DNA of 46,450 bases from Lachnospiraceae bacterium. GTDB lineage: Bacteria; Bacillota; Clostridia; Lachnospirales; Lachnospiraceae. A program made the translations under genes and the position numbers. The stretch spans positions 1-46,450 of the forward strand of contig JAFZOW010000088.1 of the NCBI GenBank assembly GCA_017552715.1. Direction: 5' to 3'. The notes beneath the pieces were generated by a model. It did no database searches. It saw only the letters and a program-made list of their open reading frames with translations, and was not told where the DNA came from. This document shows, one piece after another, positions 6,918 to 15,889 of the stretch; within the stretch, counting starts at the first letter, position 1, and every line of letters begins with the position of its first letter.

Positions 6918-9803
6918 TTATTCCCCTGCTTTCCCGGAAGCCGCAGCTTTCTTTACATCCTCCTGCGGATGAGACTGCAGATAGGCTTTCTCCACGGCAG
7001 CCATCTCCATAAATTTCCGTACGCTTTCGGCGTTCTCCTCCGGCGTGCCCCCTTCCCCGTATAAGCGCTTCTGGAAAAAGCTGTATATCATCTGGCAGGC
7101 GCCGTTATAGTAATTGTAAAAACGGATCAGATGTACCAGACGCACATCCTGGTCGTCGCCGTCCGTGATCGTGTCCTGAGGATCTCCCGGCTTTTGCGTT
7201 GCCGTGACCTCAAGTACCTCTCTGTCGTGATCCACCAGATTGTTATCTACCTGCGTATTGGCAAAATCCTTTACCAGCTCATTCCAGTGCAGCATGAGCC
7301 AGGACGGATCCCCCAACTCGTAGCCGTATTTTTTCTCCATCTGCTCGTAATGCCTGCGTACAGTATCATAATAAGTGCGCAGTCCTTTTTTATTCTGTTT
7401 TCTGGCAGCATTGACTTCTTTCCAACGTGCTTCTTTCTCTTTCGCGTTTTCTGCTTTATCCCTCTCCAGAAAAGCTCCGGCAGAAAGATCCCTGAGCATG
7501 TTATTATAATCTTCTTCCTTCATCTCCCGGATCGAACTCATCATCTCGGTGGAAGCGAAAGAACGGAACAGCGGCTCTGTGATAAGTCTTTGGGTACTCC
7601 CTGCCAGACGGTAATGTTCCATCTTGAATCTCTTATAGCAGGAAAGGATAAACATCGTTTCATCGTCTCCCGCCTGCTGCGCTTCTTTATACAGGTTTTT
7701 GATCAGCTGGACCTCCGAACATTGATACGGCTGTTTCCCATTCGCCTTCGCCCACTCCTTTTTCTTCTCATCCAGAAGCTTACGGGCTTTTTCATGGTAT
7801 TCCGCTCCTTTATGCACATCTTTCATAGCTCCGGGCAAAAGGTCGGGATACTTTTTTTTGCGTTCATTGATGCTCCCGATATTTTTGATCATAGCATTAT
7901 CCTTATTAAGGAGCATCTCTTCCCTTTCCTTCTCGGACTTCTTTATCGCCACGGAAGCACTCCTCTTCAGGGTGGAAGCATATCGCTTCGCAATTTCTTT
8001 CCCCTCAAGGCCCGGATAAGTTTCCGTGACCCGGGCCAGCTCTTCTTTACTCAGCAAAGAGAAGAAGTCAGCACCGTTCTCCACTTCCATACGGATCTTT
8101 TCCGCGCGGCTCTTAAGACGCAGCCCTTCCAGCAGTTTGATATCCGGAGCCGCTGCCTCCGCATACTGCTTATAATCTGCCTTAAGATACTCGTAGCGCT
8201 TATCATTATAAGCCGATAACACTTCCCTGTTATCTCCGCCTATACCCTCAAGCAGCTTTTCCAGCTCGGGAGCCATACTGCAGATCTTTTCCCATTCCGC
8301 GCCCAGCGCATCTCCCTCAAGTCCCCGTATCCTGCGGATCTCGTCGTCCAGCTTAACGATCCTTTCCATCCTGGCCCGCTCTTCCTGCTCGGCTTCCCGC
8401 GCCACTTCCTCAAGGGTAGGCTTCTTATCCTGTCCGTCCAACTGTTTCCGGGTCTGTTCCGCAACTATATCGCCATACCGTTTATTGATCTCTTCATTCA
8501 AAAGATCCTGGCACTGATCCATGATCTTCTGAAGATTGAGAAGATAGCTCAGGTTCGCTTTCGTATACGCCTTATTCTCCTTCTTCAGGTCTTTGTTAAA
8601 AAGCGTGGCACTTAAACGGCTAAGCAGGGTGACCGTATTCGTTTCTCCGTATTTCTTCTTCAGGGCAGCAAGCATCGCGGTGCTTTGCTGCTTCAGCGTT
8701 CTGGGACTGAGCTTTTCGCTTTCCAGATACTCTTTATAGCAGTCGCTCAGTTCTTCCGCCTGCTTCATGGAGTCCACATATTCTTTTTTCTTCTCTTCCT
8801 CCAGGGCTTCCTTTTCCAGCGCTTTCAGATCCGCGCCCTTTCCATAGCGGCTGCTCTTTAAGGCCTTTGCATCCTGAAGATAACGATCGAGGCTTCCGCC
8901 TTTCCCGCTTCTTGAAACGATCCCGGGTATATCCTCTTCCTTTATCTCACTCACATCCGTTCCTGCCAGAAGGCTGTAATACTCCGAGCTGATCATGGAC
9001 ATGCGCCGCTCATAATCCTCCCTGATCCCCACTAGGAGCTTCAGCTTTGCCTTCAGCTTCACGGCATTGACTCCGCCCATATCCGGGATATATCCGTCGG
9101 TCTTTTCCATATCCTCCGAGATGGCCTGTGCATGGGTCAGGGCCTTCAGGCGGGCATATTTCCGGTGATAATCCTTTATGAATTCCTCATCATTCTTATA
9201 GGCAAACTCGCTCAGATCCGCATCCTGGGCTTCCTTCAGTACGATGTCGATATTTAAACGCTCCGTCTCCTTCGACTGCATCCTGCCAAGGAGACTGGTC
9301 GCTTTATCCTCTTCGCCGTATAGCGTTGCATAAGCTCCCCAGTCCCGCAGCAGTTCTCCGTATTCGGAATCTGCATCTGCTTTCGTTAGGAGGGCGCTGC
9401 CCGAGCCCGTCTTCTCTATCTTTTTCGCTGCTGCTTCCGTAAGTCCCGTTTCCCGGGCCGTCTCATAAGCTTCGTTCTCTTTCAGCAGCTGCTCCTGAAG
9501 AGAGAGATTTTCCTTCATTTTTTTAGCTCTCTTCCCCAGCTGGGATTTACTTAAGTTCCATTTCCTTCCCAGCAGCTGCTGTGAATTCCTGATCTGCATG
9601 TCCGCTCTTGCCGGACTAAGTCCCTTAACAAAAGTGAGATTACTTCTTGCCTCTGACACGCGATCCCTGTATTTTGCCGCTTGCGCCGAATCATGACCCA
9701 GAAGCTTCCCTAGCTTTTCCTGTACCTTAAGGACCGTTGCGCTTGATACTGCCTGTTTTTGTTCCTGCCTTGTCTTCTGCAGGTTCGTTTCCGTTCTGCT
9801 CAT
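6918..9803 (-). CDS. Uncharacterised 961-residue helical protein
   Basis: I do not recognise this protein. It is highly charged (Lys/Glu-rich) and almost entirely helical, with long coiled-coil-like tracts, for example around KALEKEALEEEKKKEYV and EEVAREAEQEERARMERI. There is no signal peptide, membrane segment or obvious catalytic motif, so it is probably cytoplasmic. The C-terminal third is less repetitive and contains more aromatic residues (YGYELGDPSWLMLHWNELV; IRFYNYYNGACQMIYSFFQ), possibly a globular domain. A GGGGGAAG ribosome binding site precedes the ATG. It starts 3 bases after the GNAT gene stop and is the last gene of that operon before the terminator at 6861-6890. Confidence 0.85.
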   Translation of the reverse strand: MSRTETNLQKTRQEQKQAVSSATVLKVQEKLGKLLGHDSAQAAKYRDRVSEARSNLTFVKGLSPARADMQIRNSQQLLGRKWNLSKSQLGKRAKKMKENLSLQEQLLKENEAYETARETGLTEAAAKKIEKTGSGSALLTKADADSEYGELLRDWGAYATLYGEEDKATSLLGRMQSKETERLNIDIVLKEAQDADLSEFAYKNDEEFIKDYHRKYARLKALTHAQAISEDMEKTDGYIPDMGGVNAVKLKAKLKLLVGIREDYERRMSMISSEYYSLLAGTDVSEIKEEDIPGIVSRSGKGGSLDRYLQDAKALKSSRYGKGADLKALEKEALEEEKKKEYVDSMKQAEELSDCYKEYLESEKLSPRTLKQQSTAMLAALKKKYGETNTVTLLSRLSATLFNKDLKKENKAYTKANLSYLLNLQKIMDQCQDLLNEEINKRYGDIVAEQTRKQLDGQDKKPTLEEVAREAEQEERARMERIVKLDDEIRRIRGLEGDALGAEWEKICSMAPELEKLLEGIGGDNREVLSAYNDKRYEYLKADYKQYAEAAAPDIKLLEGLRLKSRAEKIRMEVENGADFFSLLSKEELARVTETYPGLEGKEIAKRYASTLKRSASVAIKKSEKEREEMLLNKDNAMIKNIGSINERKKKYPDLLPGAMKDVHKGAEYHEKARKLLDEKKKEWAKANGKQPYQCSEVQLIKNLYKEAQQAGDDETMFILSCYKRFKMEHYRLAGSTQRLITEPLFRSFASTEMMSSIREMKEEDYNNMLRDLSAGAFLERDKAENAKEKEARWKEVNAARKQNKKGLRTYYDTVRRHYEQMEKKYGYELGDPSWLMLHWNELVKDFANTQVDNNLVDHDREVLEVTATQKPGDPQDTITDGDDQDVRLVHLIRFYNYYNGACQMIYSFFQKRLYGEGGTPEENAESVRKFMEMAAVEKAYLQSHPQEDVKKAAASGKAGE

Positions 9804-9806
9804 CTT

Positions 9807-10622
9807 TTATCTTCCCCCCAATCTCCCTATCATAGTAAGCATGCGTCCCTCTTTGACCAGCGCATCTCCGGCCAGTCTTTCCGAAAAGTGCAGTACACTC
9901 AGCTCCGCCGGAAGGAAGCGCAGGCTGCACCCGTCATATTCCGCGGCCTCCGTCGCTTTCAGGAAAGCCTGGAACAGTGCCAGCATATGATCCGTATTTT
10001 GGGAACGGTTCAGCAGCAGCGTAAGCAGCAGTGTATCCTCAAAACGGTCACAGAGCAGAAGCGCCCGGATCTCTCCCGCATCATCCTTACATACAAAGGA
10101 AAGCTCCTCCGTAAAGCGGCCTTCCGAGATCAGCTCCGTATCCAGCTTTTCCTGCAGAAGCAGCCTTAACAGTTCCTTTCTCTCCAGGACGGTATCGATA
10201 CTGCTCGCCTCCACAGCGGTCTTTTTGCGGAACAGAGGAGACTCGTTACATCGCTTACGGAGCTCCTTCATAGGGATGCTTATGACGTCCGTATCCTCGA
10301 TCATCATAAAGCCCAGCTTTTCAAAAAAGGGAAGCATCCCCTCCGTATCATCCGAAAAGGCCGCCTGGACCAGATCCAGATCCAGAGCGGACAGACTCTC
10401 CTTAAGCAGGAAGCTTCCCACGCCCCGCCGCCGGTACTCCGGCAGCACATAGAGATATTCAAGGATGGCCGCATCCTCATCTGTCGAAAAGAGGGCCGCT
10501 GCCACAGCCTTATCGTCTTCCACAACGCCTACGGCAAGCTTGTCTTCGTCCCGTACCAGCTCCGGAGGTATCACAGCCGTGAAGCCTTCCGCATTTTCCG
10601 TACCTATCCCACTCAGTATCAT
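9807..10622 (-). CDS. GNAT-family N-acetyltransferase, two-domain form
   Basis: This is a 271-residue acyl-CoA-dependent N-acetyltransferase of unknown substrate. The acetyl-CoA pyrophosphate-binding motif A is clear at about residues 57-73 (LYVLPEYRRRGVGSFLL, the R/Q-x-x-G-x-G/A type), followed by FFEKLGF, the usual GNAT beta-5 end. The second half (about 125-271) looks like a degenerate second GNAT-like domain without motif A. AGGAGGGAG directly precedes the ATG. It is followed after 3 bases by the 961-residue gene, so the two are translated from one message, and the unknown protein may be its substrate or partner (inference). Confidence 0.85.
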   Translation of the reverse strand: MILSGIGTENAEGFTAVIPPELVRDEDKLAVGVVEDDKAVAAALFSTDEDAAILEYLYVLPEYRRRGVGSFLLKESLSALDLDLVQAAFSDDTEGMLPFFEKLGFMMIEDTDVISIPMKELRKRCNESPLFRKKTAVEASSIDTVLERKELLRLLLQEKLDTELISEGRFTEELSFVCKDDAGEIRALLLCDRFEDTLLLTLLLNRSQNTDHMLALFQAFLKATEAAEYDGCSLRFLPAELSVLHFSERLAGDALVKEGRMLTMIGRLGGR

Positions 10623-10644
10623 AACTCCCTCCTTTTCCTGATGT

Positions 10645-12474
10645 TTATTCTTTTATCCATATCCGCTCTTCTTCCGGCAGTTCCGTTATAAAGACATTAT
10701 CCTTGAACTTCAGGCCGGAGGTATATTTCTTCCCCATCCCCGCCACGATGATATGCCCTATCTGCTCCGGGGGACGGCTTACTTCGAAAGTATTTCCCTG
10801 AAACAATACTCCCGCGCAGCGGTTGATCTCCACCTCGGGGGTATCCGGATCGGAGCCGTTATCCTTAAGATGATTATCCACTATCTTCGTCTTCTTTACA
10901 ATGCCTGAATTTTCAGGATCATATCCGCCGATCCACAAGCCCCCGTGAAGATTGTCGTGAAGGTAGTTTCCCTTTACCGTGATATTCTTCACCGGATACT
11001 TATCCTTCTTTATCTCTGCCCCCACTTCCATACCGTAATCGCAGTGGTGTACCGTATTGTCCGCAAGCAGCGTATCCCTGGCACCGTCCACGTAGATCCC
11101 CGCGCAGTATGCATATTCACAATGACAGTTATAGACTGTGTTCCCCCTGGCTTCACAGAATCTGGGTTGATCCAGCTTGGGCTTCGGACAATAGCCCGTA
11201 TTCCCGTTGAAGTCGATGCCGATGTTCGTGTTGTCATGCACCTGATTATACAGAACACAGATATGAGAGACATTACCGGCCGCCGACACGGCTTCGCTCC
11301 AGTTGGTCACATTATCACAGATCTCGTTATAACATATATGCACCCGGCTGACGGCACGGGCCGCGGTCGTTCCTTCCCCGAAACAGAGTATGGCATTGGC
11401 TTCTCCGGCGGCATCCTCATTTTCTTCCGGAGAACAAAGATAAGGCTCCGCCACCCGTATATCGTGTATCCTGCAGTTTTCGATCCGGATGTTCTTACTG
11501 TTTTCCGGGATATAGATCCCGCAGGCGTATTTGCAGCTGATATTTCCGATATCCAGATCCCTTATACAGATGTCCGACTGCCCGTTGATATCCATCAGCG
11601 TAATACTCTCATCACTGCCGGAGTATGTCAGCACGGAAGGGCATTTCAGCTTCCATTCTTCCTCCTCCGTCCTTTCCGCCGGCTCTCCCATAAGGGTGAT
11701 GGGATCTGTCTTCTCCCCGCTCCGGGGGAAGCTCAGGCATTCGTCATAAATACCCGCCTTTACATGGACCGTGGATCCCGGCTGTGCCTGATCCAGGGCA
11801 TGCTGTATGCTGCGGAAGGGACGGTCTTCGCTTCCGTCATTTTCATCGTTCCCCTCCGTCGATACGTAAAGATCCACCGCAGCGTTGTTATCCCACTGGG
11901 CATATAGGACGAGCTTCTCTCCCCTTCCCGTAACGCTCCCGGCCTTAATCGTGCCCTCCGGCCCGAATTCAAGGCCTTCCTCGCAGGCCAGCTTTGCACT
12001 TTTCCAGGAACGGAATCCATGAGCGGCATAAGAAAAAGCGCAGGACGGAAGCTTAAGATCCGCGGCAGCCGTTCCGCGCAGCTTCTTCATCCGGCCCTTG
12101 CCGCCGTTCGCTTTGAATACGACAGTATACTTATTTTCCGTCCATTTTGCGTAAAGACAAAGATCCCCCGTACTGTTCTTTTTTATCTTTGTGATCTTCT
12201 TTGTAAGTGCCGCATCCTTATACCAGCCGCCGAAGCTATAACCCTCGCGTGTCGGCTTCTTAAGACGGATGCTGTCCCCGGGGCTGTAGCTGTCGGGATT
12301 CTCGGGAGGATTCGTGACAGCGTCCCAGCTGTCATCCTCCGGCCCGTTCAGCACATATTCGATCTTATAGGAAAGCTGTGTATCTTCCCCTGCCAGAACA
12401 GGCAGAGTCACAGAAAGAAACAATAACAAAATGATGAGAACGGATCTGAACAGATTAAGAAAACTCCGACGCAT
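10645..12474 (-). CDS. Secreted protein with InlB-type repeats and a right-handed beta-helix
   Basis: The 609-residue product has a signal peptide (LIILLLFLSVTLPVLAG). Two Listeria/Bacteroides-type InlB B-repeats follow (about residues 30-200; GYSFGGWYKDAALTKKI and a second ending LYAQW). A parallel beta-helix domain then begins with the DUF1565-like signature LYVSTEGNDENDGSEDRPF and runs to the end, with many N-x-I/V-x-x-N turns. Such folds often bind or cleave polysaccharide, but no active site can be assigned. GGAGAGG lies about 10 bases before the ATG. It sits between the GtrII-like gene and the GNAT gene on the same strand. Confidence 0.8.
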   Translation of the reverse strand: MRRSFLNLFRSVLIILLLFLSVTLPVLAGEDTQLSYKIEYVLNGPEDDSWDAVTNPPENPDSYSPGDSIRLKKPTREGYSFGGWYKDAALTKKITKIKKNSTGDLCLYAKWTENKYTVVFKANGGKGRMKKLRGTAAADLKLPSCAFSYAAHGFRSWKSAKLACEEGLEFGPEGTIKAGSVTGRGEKLVLYAQWDNNAAVDLYVSTEGNDENDGSEDRPFRSIQHALDQAQPGSTVHVKAGIYDECLSFPRSGEKTDPITLMGEPAERTEEEEWKLKCPSVLTYSGSDESITLMDINGQSDICIRDLDIGNISCKYACGIYIPENSKNIRIENCRIHDIRVAEPYLCSPEENEDAAGEANAILCFGEGTTAARAVSRVHICYNEICDNVTNWSEAVSAAGNVSHICVLYNQVHDNTNIGIDFNGNTGYCPKPKLDQPRFCEARGNTVYNCHCEYAYCAGIYVDGARDTLLADNTVHHCDYGMEVGAEIKKDKYPVKNITVKGNYLHDNLHGGLWIGGYDPENSGIVKKTKIVDNHLKDNGSDPDTPEVEINRCAGVLFQGNTFEVSRPPEQIGHIIVAGMGKKYTSGLKFKDNVFITELPEEERIWIKE

Positions 12475-12531
12475 GGCAGCAATACCTCTCCGTATGGATC
12501 CGCGATCCGGTTGCGAAGGGAGCTTCGAACA

Positions 12532-14064
12532 TTACCGGGTCTTGATCACCGCATATCTTCCGATCATCTTTACTGAACCGGGCTCCGGCCACACCGGCAT
12601 CTCCACGTACTCCGTATTGTTGATCACAAATTCAAATTCCTCCACGTCGATCCACTGGGGATCCACGCCCATCCATTCACGGAAAAACCAGTAGCGGCCC
12701 GTAGTCATGCCGTAAGGCCCTTCCCAGAACACCGGTCCGCCGGCCATATAGGCATAGCGGAACATCTGGGGATAGATGCCCTCGATATCCTTATAATCAA
12801 TAGGATCACCCAGTACGATGGGCGTCTCATGGGGAACGTAATCCTCCAGCTCGTAAACCCTGCCCAGCATCAGCCCCGCTTCCCTTATGGTATAGTCATA
12901 GATGATGCCGTTTAAGATAAAGGTGGCATTGGCCGAAAGCACATAGCAGGCCGTAAGCAGCGCCCCCACGGTGCAGCCGCCCTTATACATCCACAGGAAG
13001 CTCTTATGCTCCGGAAGTTTTTCGTAAAGGAAGAAGAACAATACCACCAGAAGCAGGTACTGCTGCCGCATGATATCGTACAATCCGTTATGAGGGAAAA
13101 GCACCACGCATACGTTCATGGCCAAAGGGAGCAGCAGAACGGATGCAAGGCACAATGCGAAACGCAGATACTCCTTCTTTTTGATCTGCCCCCAAAACAT
13201 TACGAACAGGGCTGCCAGAAGCAGCAGGAAGAGCAGCAGATACTGCTTATCCTTGGACAGTACATCCGTAGTAAAGGGCGTAACAAACCATACATAGGAA
13301 TACTTGAGTGTGAAGGGAAGATTCTCAATGATATCCTTCAGGGAAAAATCCGACACGCGGCTGATGATGCCCATGCCTACCTGCTTTGCCATAAAATCGG
13401 AAAAGGGGAAGTTGATGAGGGCAGCGGCAAAGGCGGTGGCCACCACCAGTCCCAGATCTATCCAGGCATCCTTCTGCTTTACCCCGCACAGCTGGTCCCG
13501 GAAGAAGAGCAGCAGTCCCAGGGCAGCGATCATGGCGATATAGGACTGATAACAGCCCAGCATGATGAGATAACAGGGAACAGACATCAGTACATAAAGA
13601 GGCTTACGTTTCCTGGAAAGCCACATGGCCACGGTCACCAGCAGGAAAGACAGGCAGTAACCCAGACACATATAAAGAAAAGCAAACTGCTGGGTCGCGA
13701 TGGGGCAGCTGATCATCAGCGCCGCCGCGATCACATGACTCAGAGGTCTTTTTATCTCAAATAATTCACAGAGAAAGCACAATGCCAGAGCCAGCATCGC
13801 GCAATAGAGGATCACCACGATGAAAGGGATGATCACGTTCTTTCCCACTATCAGATTTACATAGCGCACCATCCAGCGGGCCGAGGCCGTAGCCCAGTCC
13901 TCGTTATGATAATAGTGCACGCCCTCGCACACGGCATCGGCGCCGCCCTGTCCTTTCACCATCAGATAAAAGTAGCTGAAGAAGCAGGTAAGGCCGGCAG
14001 TGATGAAGAGGCTGCGGTATTTTTTCAATTGTCTGCGGAGCATATCCGTAAAGGCAGTTTTCAA
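12532..14064 (-). CDS. GtrII-like polytopic membrane glycosyltransferase
   Basis: This 510-residue protein has about ten or eleven membrane segments and an external C-terminal region (from about residue 400). The N-terminal layout (short cytosolic helix, TM1, a long loop with HYYHNEDWATASARW, and alternating TM pairs) resembles the GtrII glucosyltransferase family, which transfers glucose from a lipid carrier to surface polymers. The start is TTG at 14064, one base after the stop of the upstream ABC gene, with a weak AAGGTG site 8 bases upstream; the ATG at 14043 has no site. Tight spacing suggests cotranscription with the transporter genes. Substrate is unknown. Confidence 0.7.
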   Translation of the reverse strand: MKTAFTDMLRRQLKKYRSLFITAGLTCFFSYFYLMVKGQGGADAVCEGVHYYHNEDWATASARWMVRYVNLIVGKNVIIPFIVVILYCAMLALALCFLCELFEIKRPLSHVIAAALMISCPIATQQFAFLYMCLGYCLSFLLVTVAMWLSRKRKPLYVLMSVPCYLIMLGCYQSYIAMIAALGLLLFFRDQLCGVKQKDAWIDLGLVVATAFAAALINFPFSDFMAKQVGMGIISRVSDFSLKDIIENLPFTLKYSYVWFVTPFTTDVLSKDKQYLLLFLLLLAALFVMFWGQIKKKEYLRFALCLASVLLLPLAMNVCVVLFPHNGLYDIMRQQYLLLVVLFFFLYEKLPEHKSFLWMYKGGCTVGALLTACYVLSANATFILNGIIYDYTIREAGLMLGRVYELEDYVPHETPIVLGDPIDYKDIEGIYPQMFRYAYMAGGPVFWEGPYGMTTGRYWFFREWMGVDPQWIDVEEFEFVINNTEYVEMPVWPEPGSVKMIGRYAVIKTR

Positions 14065-14065
14065 C

Positions 14066-14800
14066 TTACAGCACCTTGGAAAGGAAGTCCTTTAAGCGCG
14101 GATGCTGCGGGTTTCCGAAGAATTCCTCCGGGGCACCGCTCTCCAGGATCTTTCCTTCATCTACAAAAAGCACTCGCTTCGCCACTTCTCTGGCAAAGCC
14201 CATCTCATGGGTCACGATGATCATGGTCATGCCTTCCTTTGCCAGATCACGCATCAGATCCAGCACCTCTCCCACCATTTCGGGGTCCAGAGCACTGGTG
14301 GGCTCATCGAAGAGTATAAGCTTCGGCTTCATGGCCAGGGCACGGATGATGGCGACACGCTGTTTCTGGCCGCCGGAAAGCGTAGAGGGATAAACCTCCG
14401 CCTTATCCGCCAGCCCGATACGCTCCAGCAGAGCCATGGCTTCCTTACGCGCCTCTTCCTCGGTACACTTTTTTGTCTGCACCGGGGCCAACATGATATT
14501 TTCCAGTACGTTCTTATTATTGAACAGGTTAAAGTGCTGGAAGACCATCCCCATGTTCTGACGGTGCACATTGATATCCACGCTCATATCCGCCAGGTCC
14601 ACGCCTTCGAACCAGATGCGCCCCCCGTCGGGATCCTCCATACAATTCAGGCAGCGCAGAAAAGTGCTCTTGCCCGATCCCGAGGGCCCGATCACGCAGA
14701 GTATATCTCCCTGACAGACGCTCAGATCGATGCCGTTCAGCACCTTACGTCCGTCAAAGATCTTTTCCAGACCTTCCACTTTTAAGATCTCTTCCGCCAT
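14066..14800 (-). CDS. Polar amino acid ABC transporter ATP-binding protein (GlnQ type)
   Basis: This 244-residue ATPase powers the amino acid importer encoded with 14807-15505 and 15890-16732. It has Walker [15 protein letters not shown] at about 34-47, the Q-loop FQHFNLFNN, the signature [15 protein letters not shown] at about 135-149, Walker [15 protein letters not shown] and the switch His in VTHEMGFA. The length is typical. A 6-base gap separates it from the permease gene. Which amino acid is carried cannot be read from this subunit. Confidence 0.95.
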   Translation of the reverse strand: MAEEILKVEGLEKIFDGRKVLNGIDLSVCQGDILCVIGPSGSGKSTFLRCLNCMEDPDGGRIWFEGVDLADMSVDINVHRQNMGMVFQHFNLFNNKNVLENIMLAPVQTKKCTEEEARKEAMALLERIGLADKAEVYPSTLSGGQKQRVAIIRALAMKPKLILFDEPTSALDPEMVGEVLDLMRDLAKEGMTMIIVTHEMGFAREVAKRVLFVDEGKILESGAPEEFFGNPQHPRLKDFLSKVL

Positions 14801-14806
14801 ACTCTC

Positions 14807-15505
14807 CTACTTTCTGTCGCTGCGCCGCAGCTGTTTCTCCATCACTTTGATGAGCAGGGTGATGATCAGCACCAGCACGATATAGATCAGGGCCATCACC
14901 AGATAAGGCACCATGAATTCGTAGCTGTTACTGCCGATGTAGTTAAACGCCACATACAGATCGGAGGCTCCGACAAAGCTCACCACGGAAGTCTCTTTGA
15001 TCAGAGCGATGAATTCGTTGCCCAGGGTAGGCAGGATGTTCTTTACTGCCTGGGGGATAACGATCAGGCGCATGGTAGTGGCAAAGGACAGGCCCAGCGC
15101 CCTGCCGGCCTCCATCTGGCCTTTATCCACCGACTGTATGCCGCTGCGCATGATCTCGGAGATATAGGCACCGGAATTCAGCCCGAAAACCCATACCGAA
15201 ACTGTCACGCTGTTCATCTTCAAGCCCAGCAGGGGCAGCAGCACATAATAAAAAAGCAGCAGCTGCACCACCATGGGGGTTCCGCGGAAGAAACCCACAT
15301 AGAAAGAGCAGAAGCCGTTCAGCACTCTCGGCAGGCGCTTATACTTCGGTACCACACGCACCGTGGCGATGAGAGTACCGATGATGATACCGATGAAAAG
15401 ACCGAGCACCGCTATGATCAGCGTGTTGCCCAGTCCCTCCAGGACTTTTTTATAGCCGCCGTAGTCTATGAAATATTGTAAAAATCGATTGATCTTTGCC
15501 TGCAT
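14807..15505 (-). CDS. Polar amino acid ABC transporter permease (GlnP/HisM type)
   Basis: This 232-residue inner-membrane permease has about five membrane segments. The EAA loop that docks the ATPase is EAGRALGLSFATTMRLIVIPQA at about 133-154, and FFRGTPMVVQLLLFYY at about 72-87 is typical of the family. GAGG lies 5 bases before the ATG. Only one permease is present, so it probably acts as a homodimer. It is separated from its binding-protein gene by 384 bases that carry a structured repeat. Confidence 0.95.
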   Translation of the reverse strand: MQAKINRFLQYFIDYGGYKKVLEGLGNTLIIAVLGLFIGIIIGTLIATVRVVPKYKRLPRVLNGFCSFYVGFFRGTPMVVQLLLFYYVLLPLLGLKMNSVTVSVWVFGLNSGAYISEIMRSGIQSVDKGQMEAGRALGLSFATTMRLIVIPQAVKNILPTLGNEFIALIKETSVVSFVGASDLYVAFNYIGSNSYEFMVPYLVMALIYIVLVLIITLLIKVMEKQLRRSDRK

Positions 15506-15525
15506 AAAATCCTCAAACGGCCTCT

Positions 15526-15756
15526 GAGCATGTATTCATGCGACGACACAGCTCGCGCTCGGATCTCGCCACAGGATCTTCCCGCTGCCTGAACGATCGC
15601 ACATCTCCCCACATACGTGGGGCCCCTCATGTGCTCCAGGCAGCAGGCCCCTCCTCGTGGCTGGCTCGTAGCGGACGCTAAACTCGCAGGCGGCCTTACG
15701 GCCTGCTCGTTAAGCGCCGACGGCTCGATACGGTCGTCGCATTGAATACATGACTC
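15526..15756 (-). repeat. Structured modular intergenic element, copy 1 (modules A and B)
   Basis: This fills most of the 384-base gap (15506-15889) between binding protein and permease. The ends are a near-perfect inverted repeat: ATGTATTCATGCGACGAC at 15530-15547 and GTCGTCGCATTGAATACAT at 15733-15751, extendable by GAG/CTC. Inside are two hairpins. Module B uses GCCAC/GTGGC (15568-15572/15657-15661), GCTGCCTG/CAGGCAGC (15584-15591/15637-15644), GCACAT/ATGTGC (15599-15604/15629-15634) and CCCCAC-ATAC-GTGGGG (15607-15622). Module A folds CGCTAAAC with GTTAAGCG around GGCC-TTAC-GGCC (about 15675-15718). Strand is given as that of the operon. It could act as an RNA stabiliser/processing hairpin or be a MITE-like insertion. 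Confidence 0.8.
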
Positions 15757-15828
15757 ATCGGCCGTGTAAGTGTTTCGTTGGCGGTAAAAATATGGTCAAC
15801 TCGTAACAGAACTATGCAATCAGGCCGG

Positions 15829-15867
15829 GTACATTAACGCTGAATGTACATTACATTGAATACATGA
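15829..15867. repeat. Small hairpin and second copy of the element end
   Basis: GTACATT (15829-15835) and AATGTAC (15843-15849) form a perfect 7-bp stem. It is followed by CATTGAATACATGA (15854-15867), an exact direct copy of 15740-15753 in the right arm of the structured element. It lies about 23 bases past the stop of the binding-protein gene and could form an alternative partner for the left arm. Confidence 0.6.
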
Positions 15868-15889
15868 TGGCTTGGCCCTGTTTATTGTC

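Noticed and set aside
15526-15756. Insertion sequence
   Set aside because: Inverted ends are present but there is no transposase frame, and arm sequences are not shared between copies; a MITE remains possible.
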